Origin: Synanceia verrucosa
Taxonomy: Eukaryota; Chordata; Actinopteri; Perciformes; Synanceiidae
Reading direction: 5' to 3'
Length of the DNA stretch: 64,000 nt
Assembly (NCBI GenBank): GCA_029721515.1
Contig: CM056555.1
Coordinates: 2,153,001 to 2,217,000, forward strand
Position numbers and translations under genes: made by a program. Below the pieces are notes generated by a model. It was not told the origin of the DNA. It made no database searches and worked only from the letters and a program-made list of their open reading frames with translations. Below are positions 49,906 through 63,500 of this stretch, in pieces; positions within the stretch are counted from its first letter, which is position 1; each line of letters opens with the position of its first letter.

Positions 49906-51340
49906 GACCTGAGGCAGAGAGGGAAAGTGTCACACACACCTGAGCCCTTTCACACAAGACACCTGCACGTCACTTTCTCTCTCAGCCTCAAACTGTTTGA
50001 GCAGACTGTGTCAACGGACTGCAACAGACGGTGCGTGTTTATTAAAGTGCGTTAAATCAGATTCAGCACCTCCCTGACAGTGTTGAGCATCTTCCCAGCA
50101 GCTAACTAGCTAGCATAGAAGCGAGCTAATATGGTCACTGAGGCGGCGAACACGCATTTGTTGACAATCTAAATATATATATTAGCATGAAGCTAACGTG
50201 GAAACCCCAAGTAACGCGTTATTAACACGTTAATCCGTTCTAAAAGTAAGCTAGTTTCCACATTAGAAGAGGACACCTGAGCTGTACAAACCAGCTAACT
50301 TACCGCTGGTGGCAGCGGGCCTGGCGGCTCCAAAGTTTTAGCGGGACCGGTCCAGTTCAGGAGCACCACCAGTTGTAAATCGGTACTTACTGCATATCGC
50401 GCTGTTCCTCTGTGCTCAGTTACTGTCTGCAAACCGGTGAGACTTAAATCCAACTCAGTTCCCAGTTGAAACTACGCCACTGGCTGTGGATGCCGCTCCA
50501 TCGTGGTTTTCCGCCCCCCGATCAGCCTCCATCAGATCACGCTAAGTTAGCTAGCTAGCCAGTTAGCTTAACTCTAGCTAGCCGCTGACGAGTAGCAACT
50601 ATCGGTAATCTACTCTTCATCCTGCTTTAATCACCATAAATCCATCGGTGGTCTACCACTTATGCCTGGTTAAGGTATTTTCCTGCAATTTAACAGAATG
50701 AAAAGGCCAAAGGTTAGAGCTAGTGAATATTATTCACCCAACAGAAAATAATTAAAACAAAATTTGCAATGTCCTGTGTTGTCTGCGGTCTAAAAGTAAA
50801 ATAATAAAATAAATAGAATAATAAAAATAAAGTAATCATCATAAGTGCCATATCAGGAATACTGTGTCATTGAAATTAATCAAGAATATCATACAACCAC
50901 TAAAAAACATTTTTCTGTTGAGGAATGACAGCAAATAACTGGAATTTGGCATCTCAATCAAATAATAACGATAATAGTAACGTGCTTTCTGCTTTTGTTT
51001 TTTGTAAAACATGGCATTTGAAAATTCATGGATAACAATAGTAATTTTATTTGAGCATGCAAGATATAATAAAATAGAATCGTTTTTTATTTATCCCCTA
51101 TTGGGATAAGATATAATTTTGATTAAAGAGCTTGCACATGCTGGTGGATTAACCATTACAGAAACATTAAACTGTTTTGATAATCAGCAATACTGTTATT
51201 GTAGGTAAACACGTGACACTGGGTGGCAGTAATAATTAATGATAAATATGTTAAGCACTGTAAATTCCGGACACACAAAGACAAACCACACAGTGCAGGT
51301 CTATGAATGGCCTCTGGAGGGCAGCAATGCGCCAGTTTCG
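49906..51340. other. taf5l 5' region and head-to-head spacer
   Basis: The non-coding first exon of taf5l probably ends at its donor (GGTAAGTTAG on the minus strand, at about 50303) and starts near 50.4-50.5 kb. 50640-51300 is AT-rich with a LINE-tail-like piece at 51070-51115 (TTTATCCCCTATTGGGATAA) and no exon. Confidence 0.45.
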
Positions 51341-51519
51341 CGTCGCTTCCGCTGGCGCTGACACGGAAGTGACGCATATTTTCAGCGACTGCAACGCGCG
51401 AGCGCGCTGTTTGGAGACGGTTTCGTGGTGACAGTTGTCTCTCTGAGTTTATATCGTTTTCACGGTTAAGCTTGTTCACATTTCTCTACCGTTGAGCAGC
51501 ACGGGGCACCACGGCAGGC
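51341..51519 (+). promoter_or_regulatory. nup133 core promoter region with ETS-like sites
   Basis: CpG-rich against an AT-rich background (GCAACGCGCGAGCGCGC). ACACGGAAGTGACGC at 51361-51375 combines an ETS/GABP-type CGGAAGT with a CRE-half TGACG. A reverse ETS core (GCTTCCGC) is at 51345-51352. No TATA box. This is typical of housekeeping promoters; the start site itself is inferred. Confidence 0.5.
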
Positions 51520-54500
51520 ATGTTCTCCCCCCGCACCGCCCCGAGCTCCGTTCGCCGGCAGCAGGGTAGGACCACCGGGAGGAAGAGCGTCTCCGGTGCG
51601 GCCAGCAGTCTGCTCTTCTCTCCGCGCAGGACACCGCTGTCGGCGAGGTGAAAGAAAACTAAGCTATTCCTATACAGTACATGACAAAAACAGCCGTTAT
51701 TTTTGCGTTTATAATATATACTCAGCCGCCAGTTTATGAGGTCCACCGAGCTAAAACCAGTGGAGTCGAATACAACCCTGCAGTGAAGCCTCCCTCCATT
51801 AATGTGTCCAGATTTTAAGATAAGACAAGATTTTGGGTTTTTTTTCCTGAGGGAAATTCTTGTGCAACAGATGACAGACAATACACAGTGGGAAACTAAT
51901 GTAAAAAAATATATCTAAGACACTGTTCTATTGCTTGTTTACCTTGTTACCTATTTATTTTTCTACTTGTTTATAGTTCCTTACTGTACTGTTGTCCACT
52001 TGCTACTGTAAATCTGTAAATTTCATCCTGTTGGTGGTACAACTAAAGTTTTATCTTATGTCACTTATCTTCATGTTAATGTCAAAGGATGTAGTTTGTG
52101 CTGATCTTGAGTCATGATAGAATGATTTTTCATTGACACCCATTCACACGTTAAAGCAGTGTATACAAGTTATAGCAACAAAACAATAAAACAATAGAAT
52201 AGGTAATAATAACATGGGGTGTTTACATTATGTGCTAGAAATATTTTTTTTATTGGCAAATTAAATACTATATTAAGAATGAATATAACTCATAAATTAT
52301 GGACCTTAAAATAAACATAAAGTGTGAATTTTTGCTGTGCAAAATAGCGTGAATTACTATTGATTACTTACTTTATTAATGATCCTGTTTCTGTTATTTG
52401 TAATGAGTGTAAATAGGCTTAATGTTTGAAACATCCCTTGATGTAGTGCTTTACAATTCTACAGGACACCAGACTGTAGTAGTAGAAGCTTAATATTCAG
52501 CTGACCATTGAAGTTTGTGGAGTCGTAAAAATGCCTCTCCAACTGTATTGATAATCAAAAATTCCAGCGTCTTAAATGTGAATATTTTCTGGTTTCTTTC
52601 CTCCACGGTAAACTTAGGCATTATCTTAGACTTCTATCTTAAAGCATTTTACAGACCAAATTATGAAAGATTAATCAATAAGATAACTAATCGACAACAG
52701 AAATAATTGTTAGCTGCAGCCCTAAAGATTTGTCCACCCTATTAAACTCGAGATCTCTCTCCATCAGGTCAACACCCACCAGAGGGCAGAGCCACGCAGC
52801 TGCAGATTCACTCAACTATGATGTGCAAACCTTTGGCTCGTCGCTGCCTGTTAAAGTGATGGAGGCGCTCACGATGGCTGACGGTAGAGAAAACCTTGTC
52901 TCTGTTAGAGAAATGCACTTTCTGCTCCTGTTGATGTCCTTTTCTGCCACTCAGGGCATCTTTTTCCAGTGTATCCACTGAACAGGTCTGTGTGTGCCTT
53001 GGTCTCTCTAGCTGATGACCAGATCTCTGTGAAGGTGAACGAGAGCGGCTGGGCTTGGATGGTTTGTGGAGAGAGACTGATCATCTGGAAGATCTGCCAG
53101 ACCGCCGTGGCCAAGGTATGGCTCAACTTGGTTGTCTGGAGATTTGATTTTATGATGGAAAAATCAGGACAACCTCTTTCAAAGAATCCTCTTGCTGAAG
53201 TCTGACATTTTCAAGACGAAGTCGCCGTCCCCAGAATAATCTCACCTCATCTGGGACAGGACCAAGTTGCTTTTATTTGGAGAAAAATAAAAACACTCAC
53301 AGATTGATAATTCAAGTCTTAAAATCCACCACCTCTGGCTTTTCTGCAGCTGTCAGTGTGTAAGGAGCTGCAGTTGCCCTGCAGTGAATATAATTACACA
53401 GCCGACCTCGTGGCCATATCGTCCGCCGCTCCTCTGGAGACGGCCAGCGTTCAGTCCATCTCCGTCCTGGCCGTGGCAACAGAGGGAACGGCTCGCTTGT
53501 GGCCCAGTCTGGCCCAGGAGGGCAACTACACAGAGACAGAGCTGGACCTGGGAGATCTCTGCAACTTTGTCGTTACTGTCAATGTAAGTCCAGTGAATCT
53601 CTTTTTTTTTAATTTAAGTGTCCTTGGAGCTCAATCCTGAAGCCTCACTCTGATGCAGCAGCTACTAGTGAAACAGAAAGATTTGATGTGGCTTTCTCTG
53701 ACTTTATTTCTGACTTTTCTCTCCTCTGTCAGGGTGGAAGCTTCGTCTTGTCCTCAGTGAAGAGTCGTCTGTTGAGAGCGAGTGTAGATTCCTCGGGGAA
53801 GCTGCAGTACCGAGCCCTGCAGCAGGGTCAGGGCATGCTGTCCGGCATCGGACGCCGTGTCTCCAGCCTGTTCGGTATCCTCTCCCCGCCCGCCAACGAC
53901 ACAGTGAGTCACTGATTTTACTGTTAAAACTCCACTGTCAGGTTGTTTAATTTATAGCTAAACGTCAGTTTCTATAAACTCCTCAGATGTTTTGTGTGTA
54001 AAAAAAGAAATTAAAGCAGTGCGATGAATGTGGTGACGCTCAGCACAATATTTCCCTCTGAGCTCAAGTGAAGTTTAAGTACGTCAAATTTAAAATAAAT
54101 GTCCTTATGTCACATTGCTGCACTTTGCTTGTTCATATTTTCATGCAGTTAGTTGTGGTTGTGTGCTCAACGGTAGGATGACCAAAAGGTACGTCCCTGG
54201 TGGCATTTCAAATGTTGAGTTTATTAGACAGAACAGAACTTATTTTATCCAGAAGGAGGTAGAAGTGCAGTAATTGCAGTACAAAGGAGGGTGCAAATAT
54301 AAAATGACATATAGAATAAAACAGTAGAGTAGAATATGTTTTCTCCTTTTTGGGGAAATTCACCTGTTATTGCAGCATTCTTGATAACAATTAACAATAA
54401 AGAAATAATAGAATAAATAATATAATAATACTTACAGTATGTTCTAAAAATGAAAACTAATTAAGCAAATTAAATTAGTAAATTAAATTTATTAATTAAA

Positions 54501-57500
54501 TCAATGGAATTAATTAGGCAATTTAAATAGAATAATTGTTATTATTATTAAATATTTTATCAAGGGGCAAATTCTAAATGTATACAGAACAGGATCATAG
54601 GTACTGTATGTATGGGCCATTGTACTGTATGTACAATATCTAGTCAGTGTTTGTTTTCTTGACTTTTGCAAACAAACACAATGAACAGATGTTTTCTGTT
54701 GCTCTGCTGCAGCTCCACAGTGTGCTGTGGGTGGAGGAAGCCAGCTGCCTCTACACCCTGACCAGCTCCAGTCTGAGTAAGTGGGAGGTGGACGACAGCT
54801 GGGAGCACCAGGTCCTCAGCTGGGACGCCCAGAGAGCTCTGAGCGAGAGCATCGCCGACGCCATCTGGGTCAGTGCCAGGATCGACACATGCACAGAAGG
54901 AAAAGCTAAAACGATTTGTGGGAAAAAAAAGTATATACAGTGCAGAATGAGTTAAATTTATAACTGCAGCCATATTGATTAGATTATATTTATAACATTC
55001 AGAGATTAAATACTGCAGAGATCCTTCTTGGTCAAACTGTAAAACATTTCTCTCCCACCAGGGGTCAGAAAGCAACTTTGAGGAGCTGAAGGAGGGAGCG
55101 AATGTGACGTACCTGGACATGAAGCGCAGCCAGTGAGTGTTTGTTTACATAAATCTATATATCTATATCTAGAATATATATACTGGACATGAAGCGCAGC
55201 CAGTGAGTGTTTGTTTATACAAATCTATATATCTATATCTAGAATATATATACTGGACATGAAGCGCAGCCAGTGAGTGTTTGTTTACATAAATCTATAT
55301 ATCTGTATCTAGAATATATATACTGGACATGAAGCGCAGCCAGTGAGTGTTTGTTTATACAAATCTATATATCTATATCTAGAATATATATACTGGACAT
55401 GAAGCGCAGCCAGTGAGTGTTTGTTTATACAAATCTATATATCTATATCTAGAATATATATACTGGACATGAAGCGCAGCCAGTGAGTGTTTGTTTACAT
55501 AAATCTATATATCTATATCTAGAATATATATACTGGACATGAAGCGCAGCCAGTGAGTGTTTGTTTACATAAATCTATATATCTATATCTAGAATATATA
55601 TACTGGACATGAAGCGCAGCCAGTGAGTGTTTGTTTACACAAATCTATATATCTATATCTAGAATATATATACTGGACATGAAGCGCAGCCAGTGAGTGT
55701 TTGTTTACATAAATTTATATATCTATATCTAGAATATATATACTGGACATGAAGCGCAGCCAGTGAGTGTTTGTTTATACAAATCTATATATCTGTATCT
55801 AGAATATATATACTGGACATGAAGCGCAGCCAGTGAGTGTTTGTTTAAAAAAATCTATATATCTATATCTAGAATATATATACTGGACATGAAGCGCAGC
55901 CAGTGAGTGTTTGTTTATACAAATCTATATATCTATATCTAGAATATATATACTGGACATGAAGCGCAGCCAGTGAGTGTTTGTTAATACAAAAATACAT
56001 ATCTATATCTAGATTATATATACAGTTCATGAAGCGCAGCCAGTGAGTGTTTGTTTATACAAATCTATATATCTATATCTAGAATATATATACTGGACAT
56101 GAAGCGCAGCCAGTGAGTGTTTGTTTACATAAATTTATATATCTATATCTAGAATATATATACTGGACATGAAGCGCAGCCAGTGAGTGTTTGTTTACAT
56201 AAATTTATATATCTATATCTAGAATATATATACTGGACATGAAGTGCAGCCAGTGAGTGTTTGTTTACATAAATTTATATATCTATATCTAGAATATATA
56301 TACTGGACATGAAGCGCAGCCAGTGAGTGTTTGTTTACATAAATCTATATATCTATATCTAGAATATATATACTGGACATGAAGCGCAGCCAGTGAGTGT
56401 TTGTTTACACAAATCTATATATCTATATCTAGAATATATATACTGGACATGAAGCGCAGCCAGTGAGTGTTTGTTTATACAAATCTATATATCTATATCT
56501 AGAATATATATACTGGACATGAAGCGCAGCCAGTGAGTGTTTGTTTATACAAATCTATATATCTATATCTAGAATATATATACTGGACATGAAGCGCAGC
56601 CAGTGAGTGTTTGTTTATACAAATCTATATATCTATATCTAGAATATATATACTGGACATGAAGCGCAGCCAGTGAGTGTTTGTTTATACAAATCTATAT
56701 ATCTATATCTAGAATATATATACTGGACATGAAGCGCAGCCAGTGAGTGTTTGTTTACATAAATCTATATATCTGTATCTAGAATATATATACTGGACAT
56801 GAAGCTTGCAGCCAGTGAGTGTTTGTTTATACAAATCTATATATCTGTATCTAGAATATATATACTGGACATGAAGCGCAGCCAGTGAGTGTTTGTTTAT
56901 ACAAATCTATATATCTATATCTAGAATATATATACTGGACATGAAGCGCAGCCAGTGAGTGTTTGTTTACATAAATCTATATATCTATATCTAGAATATA
57001 TATACTGGACATGAAGCGCAGCCAGTGAGTGTTTGTTTACACAAATCTATATATCTGTATCTAGAATATATATACTGGACATGAAGCGCAGCCAGTGAGT
57101 GTTTGTTTACACAAATCTATATATCTGTATCTAGAATATATATACTGGACATGAAGCGCAGCCAGTGAGTGTTTGTTTACACAAATCTATATATCTGTAT
57201 CTAGAATATATATACTGGACATGAAGCGCAGCCAGTGAGTGTTTGTTTACACAAATCTATATATCTGTATCTAGAATATATATACTGGACATGAAGCGCA
57301 GCCAGTGAGTGTTTGTTTATACAAATCTATATATCTGTATCTAGAATATATATACTGGACATGAAGCGCAGCCAGTGAGTGTTTGTTTATACAAATCTAT
57401 ATATCTATATCTAGAATATATATACTGGACATGAAGCGCAGCCAGTGAGTGTTTGTTTATACAAATCTATATATCTGTATCTAGAATATATATACTGGAC

Positions 57501-60500
57501 ATGAAGCGCAGCCAGTGAGTGTTTGTTTATACAAATCTATATATCTGTATCTAGAATATATATACTGGACATGAAGCAGCCAGTGAGTGTTTGTTTATAC
57601 AAATCTATATATCTATATCTAGAATATATATACTGGACATGAAGCGCAGCCAGTGAGTGTTTGTTTATACAAATCTATATATCTATATCTAGAATATATA
57701 TACTGGACATGAAGCGCAGCCAGTGAGTGTTTGTTTATACAAATCTATATATCTATATCTAGAATATATATACTGGACATGAAGCGCAGCCAGTGAGTGT
57801 TTGTTTACATAAATTTATATATCTATATCTAGAATATATATACTGGACATGAAGCGCAGCCAGTGAGTGTTTGTTTACATAAATTTATATATCTATATCT
57901 AGAATATATATACTGGACATGAAGCGCAGCCAGTGAGTGTTTGTTTACATAAATTTATATATCTATATCTAGAATATATATACTGGACATGAAGCGCAGC
58001 CAGTGAGTGTTTGTTTACATAAATCTATATATCTATATCTAGAATATATATACTGGACATGAAGCGCAGCCAGTGAGTGTTTGTTTACACAAATCTATAT
58101 ATCTATATCTAGAATATATATACTGGACATGAAGCGCAGCCAGTGAGTGTTTGTTTACACAAATCTATATATCTATATCTAGAATATATATACTGGACAT
58201 GAAGCGCAGCCAGTGAGTGTTTGTTTATACAAATCTATATATCTATATCTAGAATATATATACTGGACATGAAGCGCAGCCAGTGAGTGTTTGTTTATAC
58301 AAATCTATATATCTATATCTAGAATATATATACTGGACATGAAGCGCAGCCAGTGAGTGTTTGTTTATACAAATCTATATATCTATATCTAGAATATATA
58401 TACTGGACATGAAGCGCAGCCAGTGAGTGTTTGTTTACATAAATCTATATATCTATATCTAGAATATATATACTGGACATGAAGCGCAGCCAGTGAGTGT
58501 TTGTTTATACAAATCTATATATCTATATCTAGAATATATATACTGGACATGAAGCGCAGCCAGTGAGTGTTTGTTTATACAAATCTATATATCTATATCT
58601 AGAATATATATACTGGACATGAAGCGCAGCCAGTGAGTGTTTGTTTATACAAATCTATATATCTATATCTAGAATATATATACTGGACATGAAGCGCAGC
58701 CAGTGAGTGTTTGTTTATACAAATCTATATATCTATATCTAGAATATATATACTGGACATGAAGCGCAGCCAGTGAGTGTTTGTTTATACAAATCTATAT
58801 ATCTATATCTAGAATATATATACTGGACATGAAGCGCAGCCAGTGAGTGTTTGTTTATACAAATCTATATATCTATATCTAGAATATATATACTGGACAT
58901 GAAGCGCAGCCAGTGAGTGTTTGTTTATACAAATCTATATATCTATATCTAGAATATATATACTGGACATGAAGCGCAGCCAGTGAGCGTTTGTTTACAC
59001 AAATCTATATATCTATATCTAGAATATATATACTGGACATGAAGCGCAGCCAGTGAGCGTTTGTTTACACAAATCTATATATCTATATCTAGAATATATA
59101 TACTGGACATGAAGCGCAGCCAGTGAGCGTTTGTTTACACAAATCTATATATCTATATCTAGAATATATATACTGGACATGAAGCGCAGCCAGTGAGCGT
59201 TTGTTTACACAAATCTATATATCTATATCTAGAATATATATACTGGACATGAAGCGCAGCCAGTGAGCGTTTGTTTATACAAATCTATATATCTATATCT
59301 AGAATATATATACTGGACATGAAGCGCAGCCAGTGAGCGTTTGTTTACACAAATCTATATATCTATATCTAGAATATATATACTGGACATGAAGCGCAGC
59401 CAGTGAGTGTTTGTTTATACAAATCTATATATCAATAACTAGGAAATCTATACTGGACATGAAGAGACGACAGTGAGTGTGTGTTTATACAAATCTATAT
59501 ATCTATATCTAGAATATATATACTGGACATGAGCGCAGCCAGTGAGTGTTTGTTTATACAAATCTATATATCTATATCTATAATATATATTCCGGAGATT
59601 AAGCTCTTCCCTTGAGTGTTTTTTTTTACAAATCTATATATCTATATCTAGAATATATATACTGGACATGAAGCGCAGCCAGTGAGTGTTTGTTTATACA
59701 AATCTATATATCTATATCTAGAATATATATACTGGACATGAAGCGCAGCCAGTGAGTGTTTGTTTATACAAATCTATATATCTATATCTAGAATATATAT
59801 ACTGGACATGAAGCGCAGCCAGTGAGTGTTTGTTTATACAAATCTATATATTTATATCTAGAATATATATACTGGACATGAGCGCAGCCAGTGAGTGTTT
59901 GTGTATACAAATCTATATATCTATATCTAGAATATATATACTGGACATGAAGCGCAGCCAGTGAGTGTTTGTTTATACAAATCTATATATCTATATCTAG
60001 AATATATATACTGGACATGAAGCGCAGCCAGTGAGTGTTTGTTTGTACAAATCTATCTATCTATATCTAGAATATATATACTGGACATGAAGCGCAGCCA
60101 GTGAGTGTTTGTTTATACATATCTATATATCTATATCTAGAATATATATACTGGACATGAAGCGCAGCCAGTGAGTGTTTGTTTACACAAATCTATATAT
60201 CTATATCTAGAATATATATACTGGACATGAAGCGCAGCCAGTGAGTGTTTGTTTACACAAATCTATATATCTATATCTAGAATATATATACTGGACATGA
60301 AGCGCAGCCAGTGAGCGTTGTTTACATAAATCTATATATCTATATCTAGAATATATATACTGGACATGAAGCGCAGCCAGTGAGCGTTTGTTTACATAAA
60401 TCTATATATCTATATCTAGAATATATATACTGGACATGAAGCGCAGCCAGTGAGCGTTTGTTTACATAAATCTATATATCTATATCTACTGGACATGCAT

Positions 60501-63500
60501 GAAAAACTTCCTGCCTGTTTCACTCTTAAAAATAAAAGGTCTTATCTTAAGCTTTGATGGATTATAGATTTTCATAAAATCTACTTCAGTGCTTCAGTGC
60601 AAAAAAAAAATAATGGAGGCAGATCTTCAGGGTTTAATGATGCTTTTGCAAAAACCAGAATGCAATCAGGAAAAAAGGAGTGCTTGTTGAAGTACATGGG
60701 ATTTATTATTTGTTTTTATTAATTATCATTATGAATCCTCTGACTGAACATGATCTATACCATTTTATGTTCATGTTTCTTTTAGTTTTCAGTTAAAATC
60801 TCATGTAATCTGTCACTAAAGATGCTGGTATCCATCCAAGAAGAAGTAGTATGTGTGGGAAAGTCTTGTGTACTTCTACTACTACTCGTTTACTGAGGAG
60901 TATTTCTCTGAACCTTTGACCACAAGCAGTTTTGTTCTGACTGACAACATTTTTCTGGATTTCCAGATCCTCATATTGAGTACTTGTGATTATGTCCACT
61001 GTGTGTTTTCAGAGCCGGTCTGGTGGTTTTGGCTGCAGCCTGGCATCCTTCAGACACTCCCTGCTTGGCTTACTTCTGCCTCGTCACCCTGCAGGATAAC
61101 GGCGCCACCATCTCCGACCAGTTCACCGTGGAGGTCACCAAGTACAACCCTCCGTTCCAGGTCAGTCCCTCCCATCCTGATCCTGATCCTGCAGAGGTGG
61201 ATCCAGATCCTGTTTGTCATTCTTCTGTACTGGATCTTGAGTTATTTTACTCCAATGAAAATCAAGATATATTTCTTCACTTTCATTGTAGTGGCAGTAA
61301 ATCTTGGACAACCACTAAAGGTTCATTATAGAGAATATCTGTGTTTTTATGGCTGCTTGTAGTTCAAACATATCATTTATAGTAAGTTTATAAAATAAAT
61401 TGTTACAGAATAAACTGTTATTTAGCATGTTTTTCGATCTTCTTCATGCCAACCAGGCAGCCATTACTGTGATATTTATGAGTCCATTGTAAATTAAACT
61501 TCCTTGAGATGATAATGGTGTTGTTGGATTCACTGTTTCTCCAAGTTTTATTTAATTTATTTATTTACTATTTTCCAAATAGTAATAACACATTTTATTT
61601 ATCTAATTATTGTCTTTAATTTAATTTCTTTTGCCAGTAAAGAAATGTTTTTTCTTTTTTAGCACAATCTGTAAATATTTATTATTATTATTTATTCTAT
61701 TATTTCATTGGTGCTGTTTATTGTATTTTCTTATAACTTGTTGACGCTGCTGTAACAAGGGATTTCCCCCAATGGGAGAGAATAAATTGTATGTAAAAAT
61801 ATGTTTATGCATCCACGTACCCACACATACACAGTGTATAGTTTTTGTGCCTAACTTTCCATCATGCACATCCTGCACCCTATGGAGTCGAGGAGAAAGG
61901 TAGTGAAAAACATGAACACTTTTTTTTTTGTGTGTGTGTGTGTCTTGTCAGAGCGAGGAGGCCCTGCAGGCGACACGGCTGGTGTTGCCTCGCTCCCCGG
62001 GCTCCACCGCCTTCCTGTATAATGAGGAGTTGGTGTTCGCTTGCTCCACGGGAACCAGCAGGGGAGGACTACCGGATGAGAAAATCAGCTTCAACTCACC
62101 TGGTGAGAAAAGAAAACCAAAGGCTCTCTGGAGAAAAACAGCATTTTCACTGTTCAGTAGAAAATAAATCAAAAATCCTTCTCTGGTCCAGGTGATGGCG
62201 TACGTGGAGGCGGCTGCTGCGCCAACCTGCCCGTGTTTTTCTCCCAGAACAGCGGCCTGGTGGCGGTGGTGGCCCGGGAGAGCGCCTCCATCCTGCCGGA
62301 GACCATGGAGGACTCGCTGTGCTCCTCGCTGGCTGCAGCTCCGGAGGTGAAACCACCGTAAATAAAAGAGCTGGAAACCTGCAGGCAGCTGATAAATGCT
62401 GTTACTGCTGCTTTTACAACTAGGAAACAGATAATAATATTAATATGATGATAATAATAATAATGATAATAGACTTGTGTGTAATATTAATACTCATTCT
62501 ACAATAACACTTTACCGATGTTCTTAGTTTTTATAGGCCTTTATAGTTATTGTTGCTCTCTTCAGTTTGCTGCTGAATGATGCCAATATCTCCATTGGTG
62601 GAACTAGTAAAGGATTATCTTATATTATTTTATCTTAAAAGAATTAAAGAATGATTATGCATTTGACTGTGACTGAAAAATGCATTTTTAATTTGATTCT
62701 TGTGTTGAAGGTTTCAGCCATGGAGACTCCAACCAGAGCCGAGCCCATAGCTCAGGAGGACAAAACCAAACTCCTGAAGGCGGCTTTCCTGCAGTTCTGC
62801 AGGTACGTCAATAAAGACCTGACGAACATGTGAATATCATTTATTGACTTCAGTGTTTATTTATTATTGGGAAAAACATATAAAGGCTGATACTAATCAC
62901 TTTCAGACTGAGACTGTAGCATCATTTTAGTGTCTTAGTCCCTGTGATGCTTTAAGAAATTAGAAATAATCTTCTTTCCTTTGTCAGGAACGACCTGGTG
63001 GGCGCTCAGACGGTCACAGACGAGCTCTTCCCAGCTGACAGTGATGGAGATGAGGGCGCAGAGCTGGATGCCGTGGTGACTCAAATCAACCTGGATCTGG
63101 TGGACGATTACCCAGCGTCCGATCCCCGCTGGGCCGAGTCTGTCACCGACGGTGAGGAGGGGAACGGGGGGAAGTCTTATTATTGCCCTTACAAACACCA
63201 GACAAATATCCTGAAATTTAAATTGAAATCTGTCTATGATGTTAAACTATGAGACAAACACAATATGTTTATTTATCTTAAAGACTCAAACAGGAGTGCC
63301 AGACTATATTTAATAGATTTGGTTATCTGGGGCAAATCAAGCTTTTTCTTTAAGCATCGAACTATTTTTTACATTCTTTAAAAGTTAACATGTTAACGCA
63401 GATTAATCGCGATGCTAATTTCGATGGATTATTGACTGCAGGCCTCTGGTGACATATTTTCAGTATGTCGGCACAGGATTCTTTGCTCTACATTAATAAA

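Noticed and set aside
55123..60496. CRISPR-like regular array
   Set aside because: The whole 70-bp unit repeats, with no unique spacers, in a vertebrate intron; it is a minisatellite.
55123..60496. Genuine duplicated exons of NUP133
   Set aside because: Only the last 20 nt of exon 7 recur; upstream of them each unit has intron-derived TATATCTAG rather than coding sequence, so these are not exon duplicates as such.
61023..61331. 102-codon frame as an independent gene
   Set aside because: It is nup133 exon 8 read through its donor into intron 8.
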